The translations under genes were made by a program, and so were the position numbers. DNA of 64,000 nucleotides from JAWKTT01 sp041398965 (GTDB taxonomy: Bacteria > Planctomycetota > Planctomycetia > Planctomycetales > Planctomycetaceae), in NCBI GenBank assembly GCA_041398965.1, contig JAWKTT010000016.1, positions 50,487 through 114,486 on the forward strand. Reading direction: 5' to 3'. Of this stretch, positions 46,901-54,373 are shown piece after piece. The notes beneath the pieces were generated by a model. The model was not told where the DNA came from, searched no databases, and saw only the letters and a program-made list of their open reading frames with translations. Positions within the stretch are counted from its first letter, which is position 1. Each line of letters opens with the position of its first letter.

Positions 46901-47605
46901 AATACTGGAAAGGCCTACAACGTCACGTTGAAGCGCAAATTCCACATGGCCGAGACAGAAGTGACTTTCAAGCAATGGAGTCAATGGCCGGAGCGACCAA
47001 ATATCGCTGAGGATTTCGTTGGCCGGGAGGGACGTCCCATAGACTACATTAGCTTCTACGACTCGATTAACTATTGCAACTGGTTAAGCGAGCAGGAGGG
47101 ACTGCCGAAATGCTATAGCAAAGACGACGCGGGCGACTGGACGTGCAATTTCGACCTCAATGGCTATCGACTGCCGACGGAAGCCGAGTGGCGTTACGCC
47201 TGCCGCGCGGGGACAACGTCACGATACTGTTTTGGTGACGATCCCGATTTGACCAGTGCTTATGCCTGGACAACGGCAAACGCTCACGGCCAATCACACG
47301 ATGTCGCCACGCGACAACCGAATGCGTGGGGGTTTTTCGACATGCATGGGAACGTGCTGGAATGGTGTTGGGACTGGTATGTCCCGGTTCCGCAGGCGGC
47401 TGAGAATGAACAGGTCCCCAACGACTACGCTGGACCGCTGGAACCAGACCCGGCATTTCGAGGTCGTGTCGTCTGTGGCGGAAACTTTAATGCTGGAACT
47501 GCCGATGCGATTTCCGATGACCGGGACCTGCGTCCTGTTAAAGAAAAACAGCCCTATCTTGGTTTTCGCGTCGCTCGGACGAGGAATTCTACCCAACAAC
47601 AATAA
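43976..47605 (+). CDS. CHAT protease-STAND NTPase-TM-FGE-fold protein
   Basis: A 1209-residue protein. Residues 1-215 are a CHAT domain (caspase-like fold) with an intact dyad: His79 in HYGGHAN and Cys120 in LNGCSTQ. Residues 245-640 are an nSTAND1-type NTPase that starts YLKWFSRRDAEVFFGR, with Walker A GQSGVGKS (288-295) and Walker B VVILDQVEE. A transmembrane helix (about 684-705) separates it from an alpha-solenoid segment and a C-terminal FGE/SUMF1-like domain (942-1205, RLPTEAEWRYACRAGT, MHGNVLEWCWDWY). The two active-site cysteines of FGE are absent (GGNFNAGTADAI in that place), so it is likely a binding rather than maturase domain. The topology suggests an outside sensor and an inside protease/NTPase. 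AAGGAGAGAAG precedes the ATG. Confidence 0.92.
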   Translation: MAEERTKPVILLAFANNAEEYLRSLANEAHSLRDVLTQGNAAKWCEVVLRENCTAGDIFKVLQDPQYRNRIAIFHYGGHANAYQLLLESANGEGATADAGGLAKFLSQQRGLQLVFLNGCSTQQQTQGLLDAGVGAVISTSRAIRDEVATTFALHFYQAIAGGASIRTAYIEAEASVQRHEAGNMRGLYFGDRQIVGSPIEEDRLPWQLFLREGSESTDKWNLPEVADDALFGLPSLPLQDLPESPYRYLKWFSRRDAEVFFGRSHQIRELFDRLTAPRTPPILLFYGQSGVGKSSILDAGLMPRLEQDHEVRYLRRTEGGLLDTLRMAFLPEAVGAPDASAWQLKEEVTGKPLVVILDQVEEVFTRPIVEVRNELEQFLGVLVMIFGDAARRPKGKLVLGFRKEWLAEIEKRLISYELPRSKVFLEPLNRKGIMEAVRGPMSSDRLRQHYGLQVETGLAEIIADDLAEDRDSAIAPTLQILLTKLWSRATQQNYERPEFTGDLYRQLKRDGILLRDFLNQQVETFRQKYPEVVDSGLLLDIVALHTTALGTADQQTVEQLQQQYAHLGATLPELIQQCQDLHLLTVTANSQKEGETTTRLAHDTLAPLVREQFDTSDKPGQRARRILDNRSVDWSDEATGTPLDDADLSIVERGVSGTRQLTPTEQRLLAASRELRLRIQRTKRTIRVAIVVAAVVILIVSAIAMQKSTEARQANLTAILTASPAELETALATIDHSTAEVLRTVRDDEKLGSTARLHAAFGLAHFGESQDLFLVEYLHEVTPEEMPNLLRALSAKLDESLVQTLSEIANGEVSNDSAQPVRAASVLVALGQADHLRRLEQFPPNGDPRHRTHFVHDYHRWIGDVDRLREALTHTNNTDALAAICLSLSFSESKQVQTATQDILAKHLKGHRSAAVRSASRCTLHSWGAMLADANAKLDESEGRDWYTNGSGITMIAVPFNDQGVGTFQWIDVKNTGKAYNVTLKRKFHMAETEVTFKQWSQWPERPNIAEDFVGREGRPIDYISFYDSINYCNWLSEQEGLPKCYSKDDAGDWTCNFDLNGYRLPTEAEWRYACRAGTTSRYCFGDDPDLTSAYAWTTANAHGQSHDVATRQPNAWGFFDMHGNVLEWCWDWYVPVPQAAENEQVPNDYAGPLEPDPAFRGRVVCGGNFNAGTADAISDDRDLRPVKEKQPYLGFRVARTRNSTQQQ

Positions 47606-47618
47606 ACGGGAGAATGAT

Positions 47619-48869
47619 GTGACCACTCAAACTCATACCACAGGTCGACGCTCGGCACACGGAAAGTTCAGCACCATCAATCGGTGGCTGAGAATGACGG
47701 TCTGCATGTCGATCGTCTCGTCGATTATGGGTTGCCCGCCCGATCCACCAGTTCCGCCAACCCCGCCAATCACCATCGACGAAGCGAATCAATCGAACAC
47801 CAATGAACCGGAATCGACGACCAACGAGACGCAGGAAAACAAGTCTCTTCAGTCGTTACATCAACTGACAGACAAGATCGACTTGACCGAGGCGATTGCA
47901 GATACGGAGAGGGTCTTCGCCAAACATGGATTGCCAAAGGATTGGTACAAAACGCTTACCAACGATTCCTCCGAAGAGAACTCGGTCCTCATCGCCGCCA
48001 TCTGGACCATGATCGAGCCGGACGTCGCAAGTCAATTTCAAAACCGATTCGGCACAAAGCGGAAACCATCGGGACGAATCTCGTCGCAAGAGATCCACGG
48101 CGACAACGATGTCTTTGAGGAGTTGCTGTATCGCGTGTTCAAAGGCGAAGATCACGGCACTCATATCAGTTTCAACCGTAACATGAGCGTCGATGTTTCT
48201 CCTCTGCCGAATGTGCATCCAGACTTTCTCGGTCGCGACGGATCGGTTGATTTCGCCAAGGTACGTGACGCATTTGTCGCAGCATTGGAGGAAGGGGACG
48301 TTCCCGTTGCGGTCAATGCCACCGCATCGAAAGCCGACAACGATGACGAGTGGTGCCGGATCGTCTGCGAATGGCGGACACCTGAGGGCCTTCCAGAGTG
48401 GGGCACCTCACAGCTCGCCTGGAGACCAACTGTGCGCGTCGAGTTTGTTGACGGCAATCAGGAAACGGCAGGGGGAGTGAGCGGCGGAAATCGACGACTG
48501 ATGCTCAGTTGCTATGCAGAAATCGGTTACCGAAAAGAGAGCAAAGACAATTTCCAGGCCATCCATCTCGCGGGGCCATATCACGTAACCTCTTATCAGC
48601 CAGTCGGTATGGCGAACGGCTTCTACAAGCGATCTGGGATGAACCCAACTACGCGCATCTGCCAGCACGGAAACCTGACATACGCCAATCTCGAATCTCT
48701 CAATGCCGAGATGACCGATCTCGAACAAGAACAAGCAGACATCCTTGCCAGCCGACAGGTTTCGGCAGCCGAGACTCCGAATCCTGTCTGGGCCTATGGC
48801 GCGGGCACGAATGCCGTACTCGAGGACATCCACAATCGATTGAATCCTCTACTAAAGAAACCCCAATAG
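47619..48869 (+). CDS. Putative lipoprotein, novel paralogous family member 1
   Basis: A 416-residue exported protein. The long N-terminal region contains a hydrophobic stretch ending in SIMGC, a lipobox, followed by a Pro-rich linker (PPDPPVPPTPP). The body (about residues 75-340) matches residues 140-400 of the next gene's product: IDLTEAIADTERVFAKHGLP, then FLGRDGSVDFAKVRDAFV, VRVEFVDGN, LAGPYHVTSYQPVG. I recognise no family. The GTG at 47619 has GGGAG at 7 bases; the longer open frame overlaps the upstream gene by 350 bases and is unlikely. It directly follows the CHAT-STAND gene by 13 bases. Confidence 0.78.
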   Translation: MTTQTHTTGRRSAHGKFSTINRWLRMTVCMSIVSSIMGCPPDPPVPPTPPITIDEANQSNTNEPESTTNETQENKSLQSLHQLTDKIDLTEAIADTERVFAKHGLPKDWYKTLTNDSSEENSVLIAAIWTMIEPDVASQFQNRFGTKRKPSGRISSQEIHGDNDVFEELLYRVFKGEDHGTHISFNRNMSVDVSPLPNVHPDFLGRDGSVDFAKVRDAFVAALEEGDVPVAVNATASKADNDDEWCRIVCEWRTPEGLPEWGTSQLAWRPTVRVEFVDGNQETAGGVSGGNRRLMLSCYAEIGYRKESKDNFQAIHLAGPYHVTSYQPVGMANGFYKRSGMNPTTRICQHGNLTYANLESLNAEMTDLEQEQADILASRQVSAAETPNPVWAYGAGTNAVLEDIHNRLNPLLKKPQ

Positions 48870-48884
48870 AGAAACCCCAATAAT
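48857..48884. repeat. 14-bp tandem duplication at a stop codon
   Basis: Bases 48857-48870 and 48871-48884 are nearly identical tandem copies (about 12 of 14), and the TAG stop of the 47619-48869 gene lies in the first. The second copy supplies a backup stop. It is a minor slippage event. Confidence 0.75.
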
Positions 48885-49011
48885 GGGCGAGTCGTGTTCG
48901 ATGGCACGAAACTTTTTCAAAACATCAGTTGGCGCCCAACCAATAGACAAAGAACGATGAGACACTCGATTCAGGAATGAGTCTGCAAGTTTTCCTTTGA
49001 TGGAGAAGTCG

Positions 49012-50490
49012 ATGAAACACCTCACCATAACACTTTATGTCGGCCTGCTGGCATCCCTGATTGCTAGTGTCTGCCAGGCTCAAATTGTCGAGCAGTCCTA
49101 CTCGGAGTGGAGTTACGAGGCGACGTCGCAGCGGTATTTGTGCGACTACTTTTACTCGCTCCCCGGGCAGACGCCCAAGAAGCACGTTGTCGTTTACTAT
49201 CCGTCGCGTCCGGACTACTTATTTTATTTCGACCCGAATCAACGTGACTACTGGGGGCGATGCGCTTCTGTTCATCACGCCAGTTACGCTACGAGTCAGA
49301 TGAAATGGAGCTACTTTCAGAACAATCAATGGACCGCCTTATCGACCAAGTGCCCGAAAGTCCCCGACCTTCCCAACGGTCCCGAGATTGTCCCGCCGAA
49401 GTTACCAGTCCTTCTTTACAATGCGAACCAGCCACTCGACCTCGCTCCGGCGATCGCGGACACCAGGCAGGTGTTTGAGGATTATGGATTGCCGTTCAAC
49501 TGGTATCAAACTCTGCAACGCGGGAACAAGCCGGGCGTTGAAGCGGGTGAGTATCCGCTGTTCCTGACCGGCGTCTGGGAGATGCTCAAGCCGGAAGTCT
49601 CACGGCGATTCGGGCGACGTTATCAGATGCCCGAGAGACCAACGAGTGAGATTTACAACGGTGCCATCAGCAGCAACTCGGCGGCTTTCGAGGAGATGTT
49701 GCTGCTGACGTTGGTTGGTCCGGAGCATCGACACACTGTGCGTTATATGGTTCAGGTACCAACGTTTGTCGACTTACCTAATCTCGACGACAAGTTCCTC
49801 CATCGCGATGGATCAGTGAATTTCACCGCCATTCGAGATACCTTTGTCGATAAGTTCCAAAAGACACTAGATACGGGTGTGAACAAGACAGCGTCCATAG
49901 CGGCCGATGACAGGGAGTATTGCCAAGTCATCAGCAATTGGAATGCGATCTCCGGATCGCCACCCCGATGGGCCGCCGAACAGCTTGCTTCACGATATGT
50001 TGTTCGGGTCGAATTTGTTGACGGAAGGCGAATGATTCCCGGACTTTTCATCTCTGGAGAACGGAGACTGGTCGTCGAGTCTTATATTCAGATTGGCTAT
50101 CGCAAGGGAGTTTCTGACGAGTTCTCACCCATCTTCCTGGCTGGCCCATTCCACGAATCCAACTATCAGCCTGTCGGTCAGGCTCAGGTGGCGCTTGCGG
50201 CTTGGGAATATCGATGGAGGTACGGCGATTGCAAGAAGATTTACTACTACAGCGACCTGCTCCCCAAAGACCAGGAACTGACGCAGGAGGAGCAGGCGGC
50301 GATCGAGAAGGCCGCTGCTGACCCAACGCCTGCTGCCGAGCGAGGAAGTCTCGTCTCCGTCAGTGGAAAAAGGCCGGATGTTACGGCCCTGCATCAGCAA
50401 CTACACAACCTGCTGGCACCTGGAAAAGAGGCGGTGCCAAAGTTTCCCAAACCCGACCCGAAGCCAGCTCCTGCGCCGGAAGTCGACTAA
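49012..50490 (+). CDS. Exported protein, novel paralogous family member 2
   Basis: A 492-residue secreted protein with a signal peptide MKHLTITLYVGLLASLIASV ending QA. An aromatic, Cys-containing N-terminal domain follows (YEATSQRYLCDYFYS...DPNQRDYWGRC). The domain shared with the preceding protein comes next (LDLAPAIADTRQVFEDYGLP, FLHRDGSVNFTAIRDTFV, VRVEFVDGR, LAGPFHESNYQPVG). The C-terminus is Pro/Lys-rich. I do not recognise the family. The ATG at 49012 has GGAG upstream at the proper distance and starts the signal. The extra N-terminal domain, absent from member 1, suggests different partners. Confidence 0.78.
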   Translation: MKHLTITLYVGLLASLIASVCQAQIVEQSYSEWSYEATSQRYLCDYFYSLPGQTPKKHVVVYYPSRPDYLFYFDPNQRDYWGRCASVHHASYATSQMKWSYFQNNQWTALSTKCPKVPDLPNGPEIVPPKLPVLLYNANQPLDLAPAIADTRQVFEDYGLPFNWYQTLQRGNKPGVEAGEYPLFLTGVWEMLKPEVSRRFGRRYQMPERPTSEIYNGAISSNSAAFEEMLLLTLVGPEHRHTVRYMVQVPTFVDLPNLDDKFLHRDGSVNFTAIRDTFVDKFQKTLDTGVNKTASIAADDREYCQVISNWNAISGSPPRWAAEQLASRYVVRVEFVDGRRMIPGLFISGERRLVVESYIQIGYRKGVSDEFSPIFLAGPFHESNYQPVGQAQVALAAWEYRWRYGDCKKIYYYSDLLPKDQELTQEEQAAIEKAAADPTPAAERGSLVSVSGKRPDVTALHQQLHNLLAPGKEAVPKFPKPDPKPAPAPEVD

Positions 50491-50635
50491 AGCCACCATG
50501 CCACGGTCTTCATGCTGCTGATACTGCGATTTCTCGGCGACAGCCGGAATCCTAGGCCACACAGACTGTTTCTAAGTTTAGCTTCCTCCAGCCGTCAACG
50601 CGTCGTACTGTCCATTTTCTCGCGAGACATCCTCA

Positions 50636-51739
50636 ATGCCATTCCAGTACAAATTTGACGGAACGAGCCGTGCGCTCGACGCCGAGACAACGACGGATCG
50701 TCGCACAGCTGCCGGGCTGCTGCGACTGCGCCAGGCACTCGCGGAACAGATTCCCAAGCGAACAATCAACGAAACGTTACTGCTCGCCACGTGGAATATA
50801 CGAGACTTCGATTCGGCAAGATATGGTTTCCGTAGCGATGAGTCGATGTACTACATTGCAGAGATCATTTCGCACTTCGATCTCGTCGCAATTCAAGAGG
50901 TCAATGCTAATCTAGACGCACTCAACCGACTCATCGCGATATTGGGAGACTGGTGGAAGTTTCTGATTACGGACATCACCGTAGGCTCGGCAGGGAACCA
51001 GGAGCGCGGGGCATTTGTCTATGATACGCGAAAGGTCAAGTTCGGTGGCCTGGCGGGTGAGATTGTCATTCCCGACAAGAAACTCCCGGACAAGTCGCTA
51101 CAGCCACAGCGTCAACTTGCACGAACTCCCTTTCTATGCGGGTTCGAGTCGGGTTACTTGCGATTCTCGTTATGCACAGTGCATATTTTTTATGGCGATT
51201 CGGTCGCGGTCGACCCGACGCGACTCGAAGAGATCGAAGTCCTCTCACGGTATCTCGTTGACCACGTCAGCAGCGAATACTCGTGGGCGAGAAACTTGGT
51301 GCTGTTGGGAGATTTTAACATCTTCTCGACCGAGGACCCGACGTATCAGGCGATCATTGATGCCGGCTTTTACATCCCGCCTCAATTTAAGGAATTCACG
51401 ACAAACGCAGCTGGAGGAAAGCATTTCGATCAGATTGCGTTTGTCAGCAGGGCCTATGATGAGTCTGTTGTGTTAGAAAGGATTGAGCGTTCGCGCGGGG
51501 GGGTCTTCGACTTCTTTCAGACTGTCTTTACTAACGAAGGTGAGCCGGATTACGCCGAGCAGATGGGTCCAGCCTATGCAAAAAGTTCGCGGGGAAAACC
51601 TCGCACAGAACGGGAACGAGCCAACTACTATGAACAGTGGCGAACGCATCAGATGTCAGACCATTTCCCGATGTGGATCGAACTTCAAATCGACTTTGGA
51701 GAAGAGTACCTGCGCAGCGTCGCCGGCGCTGACCACTAG
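50636..51739 (+). CDS. Endonuclease/exonuclease/phosphatase (EEP) family protein
   Basis: A 367-residue protein with no signal peptide, so it probably acts in the cytoplasm. DNase-I-like motifs are in order: ATWNIRDF (Asn54), VAIQEVN (metal ligand Glu88), a central VHIFYG that usually carries the catalytic His, LLGDFNI (Asp226, Asn228) and SDHFP (His343). It should cleave a phosphodiester or phosphomonoester in a metal-dependent way; nucleic acid and lipid or inositol substrates are all known in the family. A 50-residue N-terminal extension precedes the core. It follows the two exported paralogues by 145 bases and has a modest ribosome site. As the only nuclease-like gene in the cluster it is a candidate effector. 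Confidence 0.88.
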   Translation: MPFQYKFDGTSRALDAETTTDRRTAAGLLRLRQALAEQIPKRTINETLLLATWNIRDFDSARYGFRSDESMYYIAEIISHFDLVAIQEVNANLDALNRLIAILGDWWKFLITDITVGSAGNQERGAFVYDTRKVKFGGLAGEIVIPDKKLPDKSLQPQRQLARTPFLCGFESGYLRFSLCTVHIFYGDSVAVDPTRLEEIEVLSRYLVDHVSSEYSWARNLVLLGDFNIFSTEDPTYQAIIDAGFYIPPQFKEFTTNAAGGKHFDQIAFVSRAYDESVVLERIERSRGGVFDFFQTVFTNEGEPDYAEQMGPAYAKSSRGKPRTERERANYYEQWRTHQMSDHFPMWIELQIDFGEEYLRSVAGADH

Positions 51740-52068
51740 GATCGCGTCGTCAGGTGTATGCGATTTGGGGGACAGTCGAATTCGCGGTACGACAGGAATC
51801 CTCGGTTGACCGTGTTCCTCAATGGTTGAAGCGGAAAGACGGGTGCATTGTCAGGAGGTTGCACTGCAACTGAGGCAACGCAGTCCTCAAAGCCCAACCT
51901 TTCAGCGGACACTGTCGCATCAATCGTTGTCTGAGGTTAGGGAGATGCTTGGGACTGAGTCCCCTATACTGATCGTCGGTATTTTTCAGTATTTTTTCAG
52001 ATTTCCGGTCATGATTTGTGTCGGTCGGTTAAGAATCAGATGGGGAGAACTTTTCCGGGAGTAGACAG
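51740..52068. other. Intergenic region with a palindrome before the sigma-factor operon
   Basis: This 329-base gap contains GGGACTGAGTCCC (51951-51963), a 13-base palindrome with a single central base. A T-rich stretch with two TTTTTCAG copies follows (about 51981-52000), 70-90 bases before the sigma gene. It is a reasonable place for the operon promoter. No ORF I can support. Confidence 0.45.
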
Positions 52069-52590
52069 TTGGACGATCAAGCTCGACAGGCAACTCGACT
52101 TTGGACACTGGCACAACCGGTCGTCTCGGCGTTTGTCACGTCGGTCGTACGTGATTTTTCGAGTCGGGATGACGTGCTACAAGAGGTCGCAGTCGCTGTC
52201 ATGGAATCTTTTGACCGATACGATTCGGAACGGCCCTTTACAGCCTGGGCACTGGGAATCGCACAGAACCAAGTCAGGCTCTACCTGAGACGGCGACAGA
52301 GAGAACTGCTGGTATTCAACGATGAGTTGATGGCCACTCTTGCATCTGAGTTTGAAGCGATGCCCCAAGAGCAGTTGCGGCCTTTGGATTTCCTGAGCGA
52401 TTGCCTTGGCGAACTTCAGGGACGAACGCGGGACCTCTGCGATCTTCGCTACACACAGGACCTCAAGCCAGCAGCGATTGCAGAATCTGTTGGTATGACT
52501 GCGAACTCTGTCGCCAAGGCACTTCAGCGAATTCGTGACCAGTTGCGCGATTGCATCGAACGTAAGGCCGCTCTTGAGGGGGGAGGCTGA
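52069..52590 (+). CDS. ECF-type RNA polymerase sigma factor
   Basis: A 173-residue sigma-70 family ECF factor. Region 2 is SSRDDVLQEVAVAVMESFDR with the WALGIAQNQVR segment; region 4 is GRTRDLCDLRYTQDLKPAAIAESVG with MTANSVAKALQRIR as the recognition helix. This matches the Rhodopirellula/Verrucomicrobium ECF subgroup. The likely start is TTG 52069 with GGGAG upstream. Its stop overlaps the next gene's start by one base (TGATG), so the partner is translationally coupled. It probably directs transcription of its own operon in response to a cell-envelope signal. Confidence 0.93.
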   Translation: MDDQARQATRLWTLAQPVVSAFVTSVVRDFSSRDDVLQEVAVAVMESFDRYDSERPFTAWALGIAQNQVRLYLRRRQRELLVFNDELMATLASEFEAMPQEQLRPLDFLSDCLGELQGRTRDLCDLRYTQDLKPAAIAESVGMTANSVAKALQRIRDQLRDCIERKAALEGGG

Positions 52591-53597
52591 TGACCCTCGA
52601 TCCTCAAGACCTGTTAAATGGCTACCTCGATGCCACACTGTCGATGGAAGAGCACGTCGTATTCGAGCAATGGTTGCAGGAGTCGCGTCAACACCAGCAA
52701 CGATTTGCCTCGGCTGTACTTCTCCATGACCGATTGCGTGGCGAGCTGTTGGCAATGTCTGCAACACCCCCTGTGCGACCATCGATTGCAAGCGAAGAGA
52801 TGCGGGCAAGGTCGCGGCGACGATTCGGATCCGTCGCCGCGATGTTCGGTGCTGTCTGTACCTTTGCAGTGGTTCTGTTCGTGTTATGGCAAGGGCTCGG
52901 AGATTCGAACGCTTCTGCTGCCGTCGTCGAATTGGATCGGTTGATTTCAGCCAGTGCGGAGGCAACGGATCGCACATTTCAGATTTCCGTAGAGAATGTT
53001 GCGTTGCCGAGAGCGAGGGGTGATCGCCATCAGCCGTTAGATGGCGGGCGTCCGCCCAAGCCGCCTCTTGATGGTGCCGTCGTGCATGTGCGTAGCGGCA
53101 ATTGTTTCGTGCTCATTCGCAACACGTTAACGGGTGAACCGTTCATCACTGGCAGCAATGGGCGAACCAGTTGGGCAGTCCGCCCCGATGGGCCAGTTCG
53201 TGTGAGTGCCGACTTGACTCGTTTTAATCGTGATCTGCCGGGGCACGAGTTCAATATGTCACTGATTAACATCGAAGACGGACTGGAACAGTTACGGTCA
53301 TGGTATGATATTCAACTCTTGCCGATTGAAAACGGCGATGCTGAGGGGGCCTTCGTAGACGAACCGTTGCGACTGCTTGTTGCAGTGAAAAAGAAGGGTT
53401 TTCGTGGCCCTCGGCGGGTGGAAGTGACCTACGCAGTAACCACCGGTCAAGTTCGACAGATGCGATTTGTCGAAATGCCCTACGGCCCTGAGATGTTGAC
53501 TGTCAGATTAACGCTGGTCGATATGCAAAGTTGCGACGAGTCGTTTTTTGATCATGAATCGCACCACACCTCCGGGCGAATTATCGAGAAAGAGTAG
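52590..53597 (+). CDS. Membrane anti-sigma-like protein
   Basis: A 335-residue protein starting one base before the sigma-gene stop ends (overlap TGATG). The N-terminal 60 residues form a helical, cytoplasmic anti-sigma-type segment (LLNGYLDATLSMEEHVVFEQWLQ). One transmembrane helix lies at about 80-101. The extracytoplasmic domain of 230 residues is beta-rich (VHVRSGNCFVLIRN, VEVTYAVTTGQVRQMRF) and resembles LolA/LppX-like sensor folds. No Zn-binding HxxxCxxC motif is present. The coupling and topology strongly suggest it controls the ECF factor. Confidence 0.85.
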   Translation: MTLDPQDLLNGYLDATLSMEEHVVFEQWLQESRQHQQRFASAVLLHDRLRGELLAMSATPPVRPSIASEEMRARSRRRFGSVAAMFGAVCTFAVVLFVLWQGLGDSNASAAVVELDRLISASAEATDRTFQISVENVALPRARGDRHQPLDGGRPPKPPLDGAVVHVRSGNCFVLIRNTLTGEPFITGSNGRTSWAVRPDGPVRVSADLTRFNRDLPGHEFNMSLINIEDGLEQLRSWYDIQLLPIENGDAEGAFVDEPLRLLVAVKKKGFRGPRRVEVTYAVTTGQVRQMRFVEMPYGPEMLTVRLTLVDMQSCDESFFDHESHHTSGRIIEKE

Positions 53598-53600
53598 TCT

Positions 53601-54329
53601 ATGAATCCGTTGAAGAAATCGCTGGTCGCCTTCGTGTTCGTGTGGATATTTGCGTGGTTTGCATGGGGGCAAGGATCGAATGGAAAGCCCGTTCCACCCG
53701 GCGGAAAGATCAGGAAGCCGCAGATGAGTGATACGATCAAGGCAAATATTTATGCCGACAATTGGTTCATCCTTTATATCAACGGAGAACTTACTGCGGT
53801 CGATTCCATCAGGTTCATTCCACACAACGTGATTTCGGTCGATATTCTCCCCACTTATCCAATGACTATTGCCGTCATGGCTAAGGATAATGCCAATGCG
53901 AAGACCGGCATGGAATATGCGAACACGAACATCGGTGACGCTGGTTTCATCTTAAAGTTTGGTGATGGCACGGTCACCAACGCGAAGTGGAAGGCAAAGG
54001 CGTTTTCCTCCGGGCCGATAAATCGGGACACGCGAAACCCGCGTGTGGAGAACCTGCCGATTCCCGACAACTGGTATGCGGTCGACTTTGACGATCACTC
54101 CTGGAGCATGGCGACGGAATACTCGGAATCAGAAGTCGGGCCCAAACAGCCTTTCTTTGATCACGACTTTCAAGGTGCGAGGTTCATTTGGACCGACGAT
54201 ATCGAACTCGACAACACGGTCATATTTCGACACACCGTGATGTCACCACCAGATGGAAAGGGACGAACAGACTTTTCACACCTCAATGACACCGTTCCAG
54301 ATGCACCTCCTAAGAAACCAAGACCATGA
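53601..54329 (+). CDS. Exported protein of unknown function
   Basis: A 242-residue secreted protein with a signal sequence (KKSLVAFVFVWIFAWFAWG). A beta-rich domain of the galactose-binding type follows, with IKANIYADNWFILYINGELT, WYAVDFDDHSWSMATEYSE and ARFIWTDDIELDNTVIFRH. These motifs are typical of carbohydrate-binding-like jelly rolls in which the ligand binds at one edge, but I cannot name the family. It starts four bases after the anti-sigma gene and its stop overlaps an in-frame ATG upstream of the sulfatase, so it is within one operon. It may bind sulfated glycans and pass them to the sulfatase. Confidence 0.78.
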   Translation: MNPLKKSLVAFVFVWIFAWFAWGQGSNGKPVPPGGKIRKPQMSDTIKANIYADNWFILYINGELTAVDSIRFIPHNVISVDILPTYPMTIAVMAKDNANAKTGMEYANTNIGDAGFILKFGDGTVTNAKWKAKAFSSGPINRDTRNPRVENLPIPDNWYAVDFDDHSWSMATEYSESEVGPKQPFFDHDFQGARFIWTDDIELDNTVIFRHTVMSPPDGKGRTDFSHLNDTVPDAPPKKPRP

Positions 54330-54373
54330 GACCGTCTCGTTCGCCAATGACACATATTCCGGGAGTTCCCCAG

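Noticed and set aside
43976..47605. FGE-like domain as the maturase for the nearby sulfatases
   Set aside because: The Cys pair needed for formylglycine formation is absent from the C-terminal domain, and the domain is fused to a CHAT-STAND protein rather than free.
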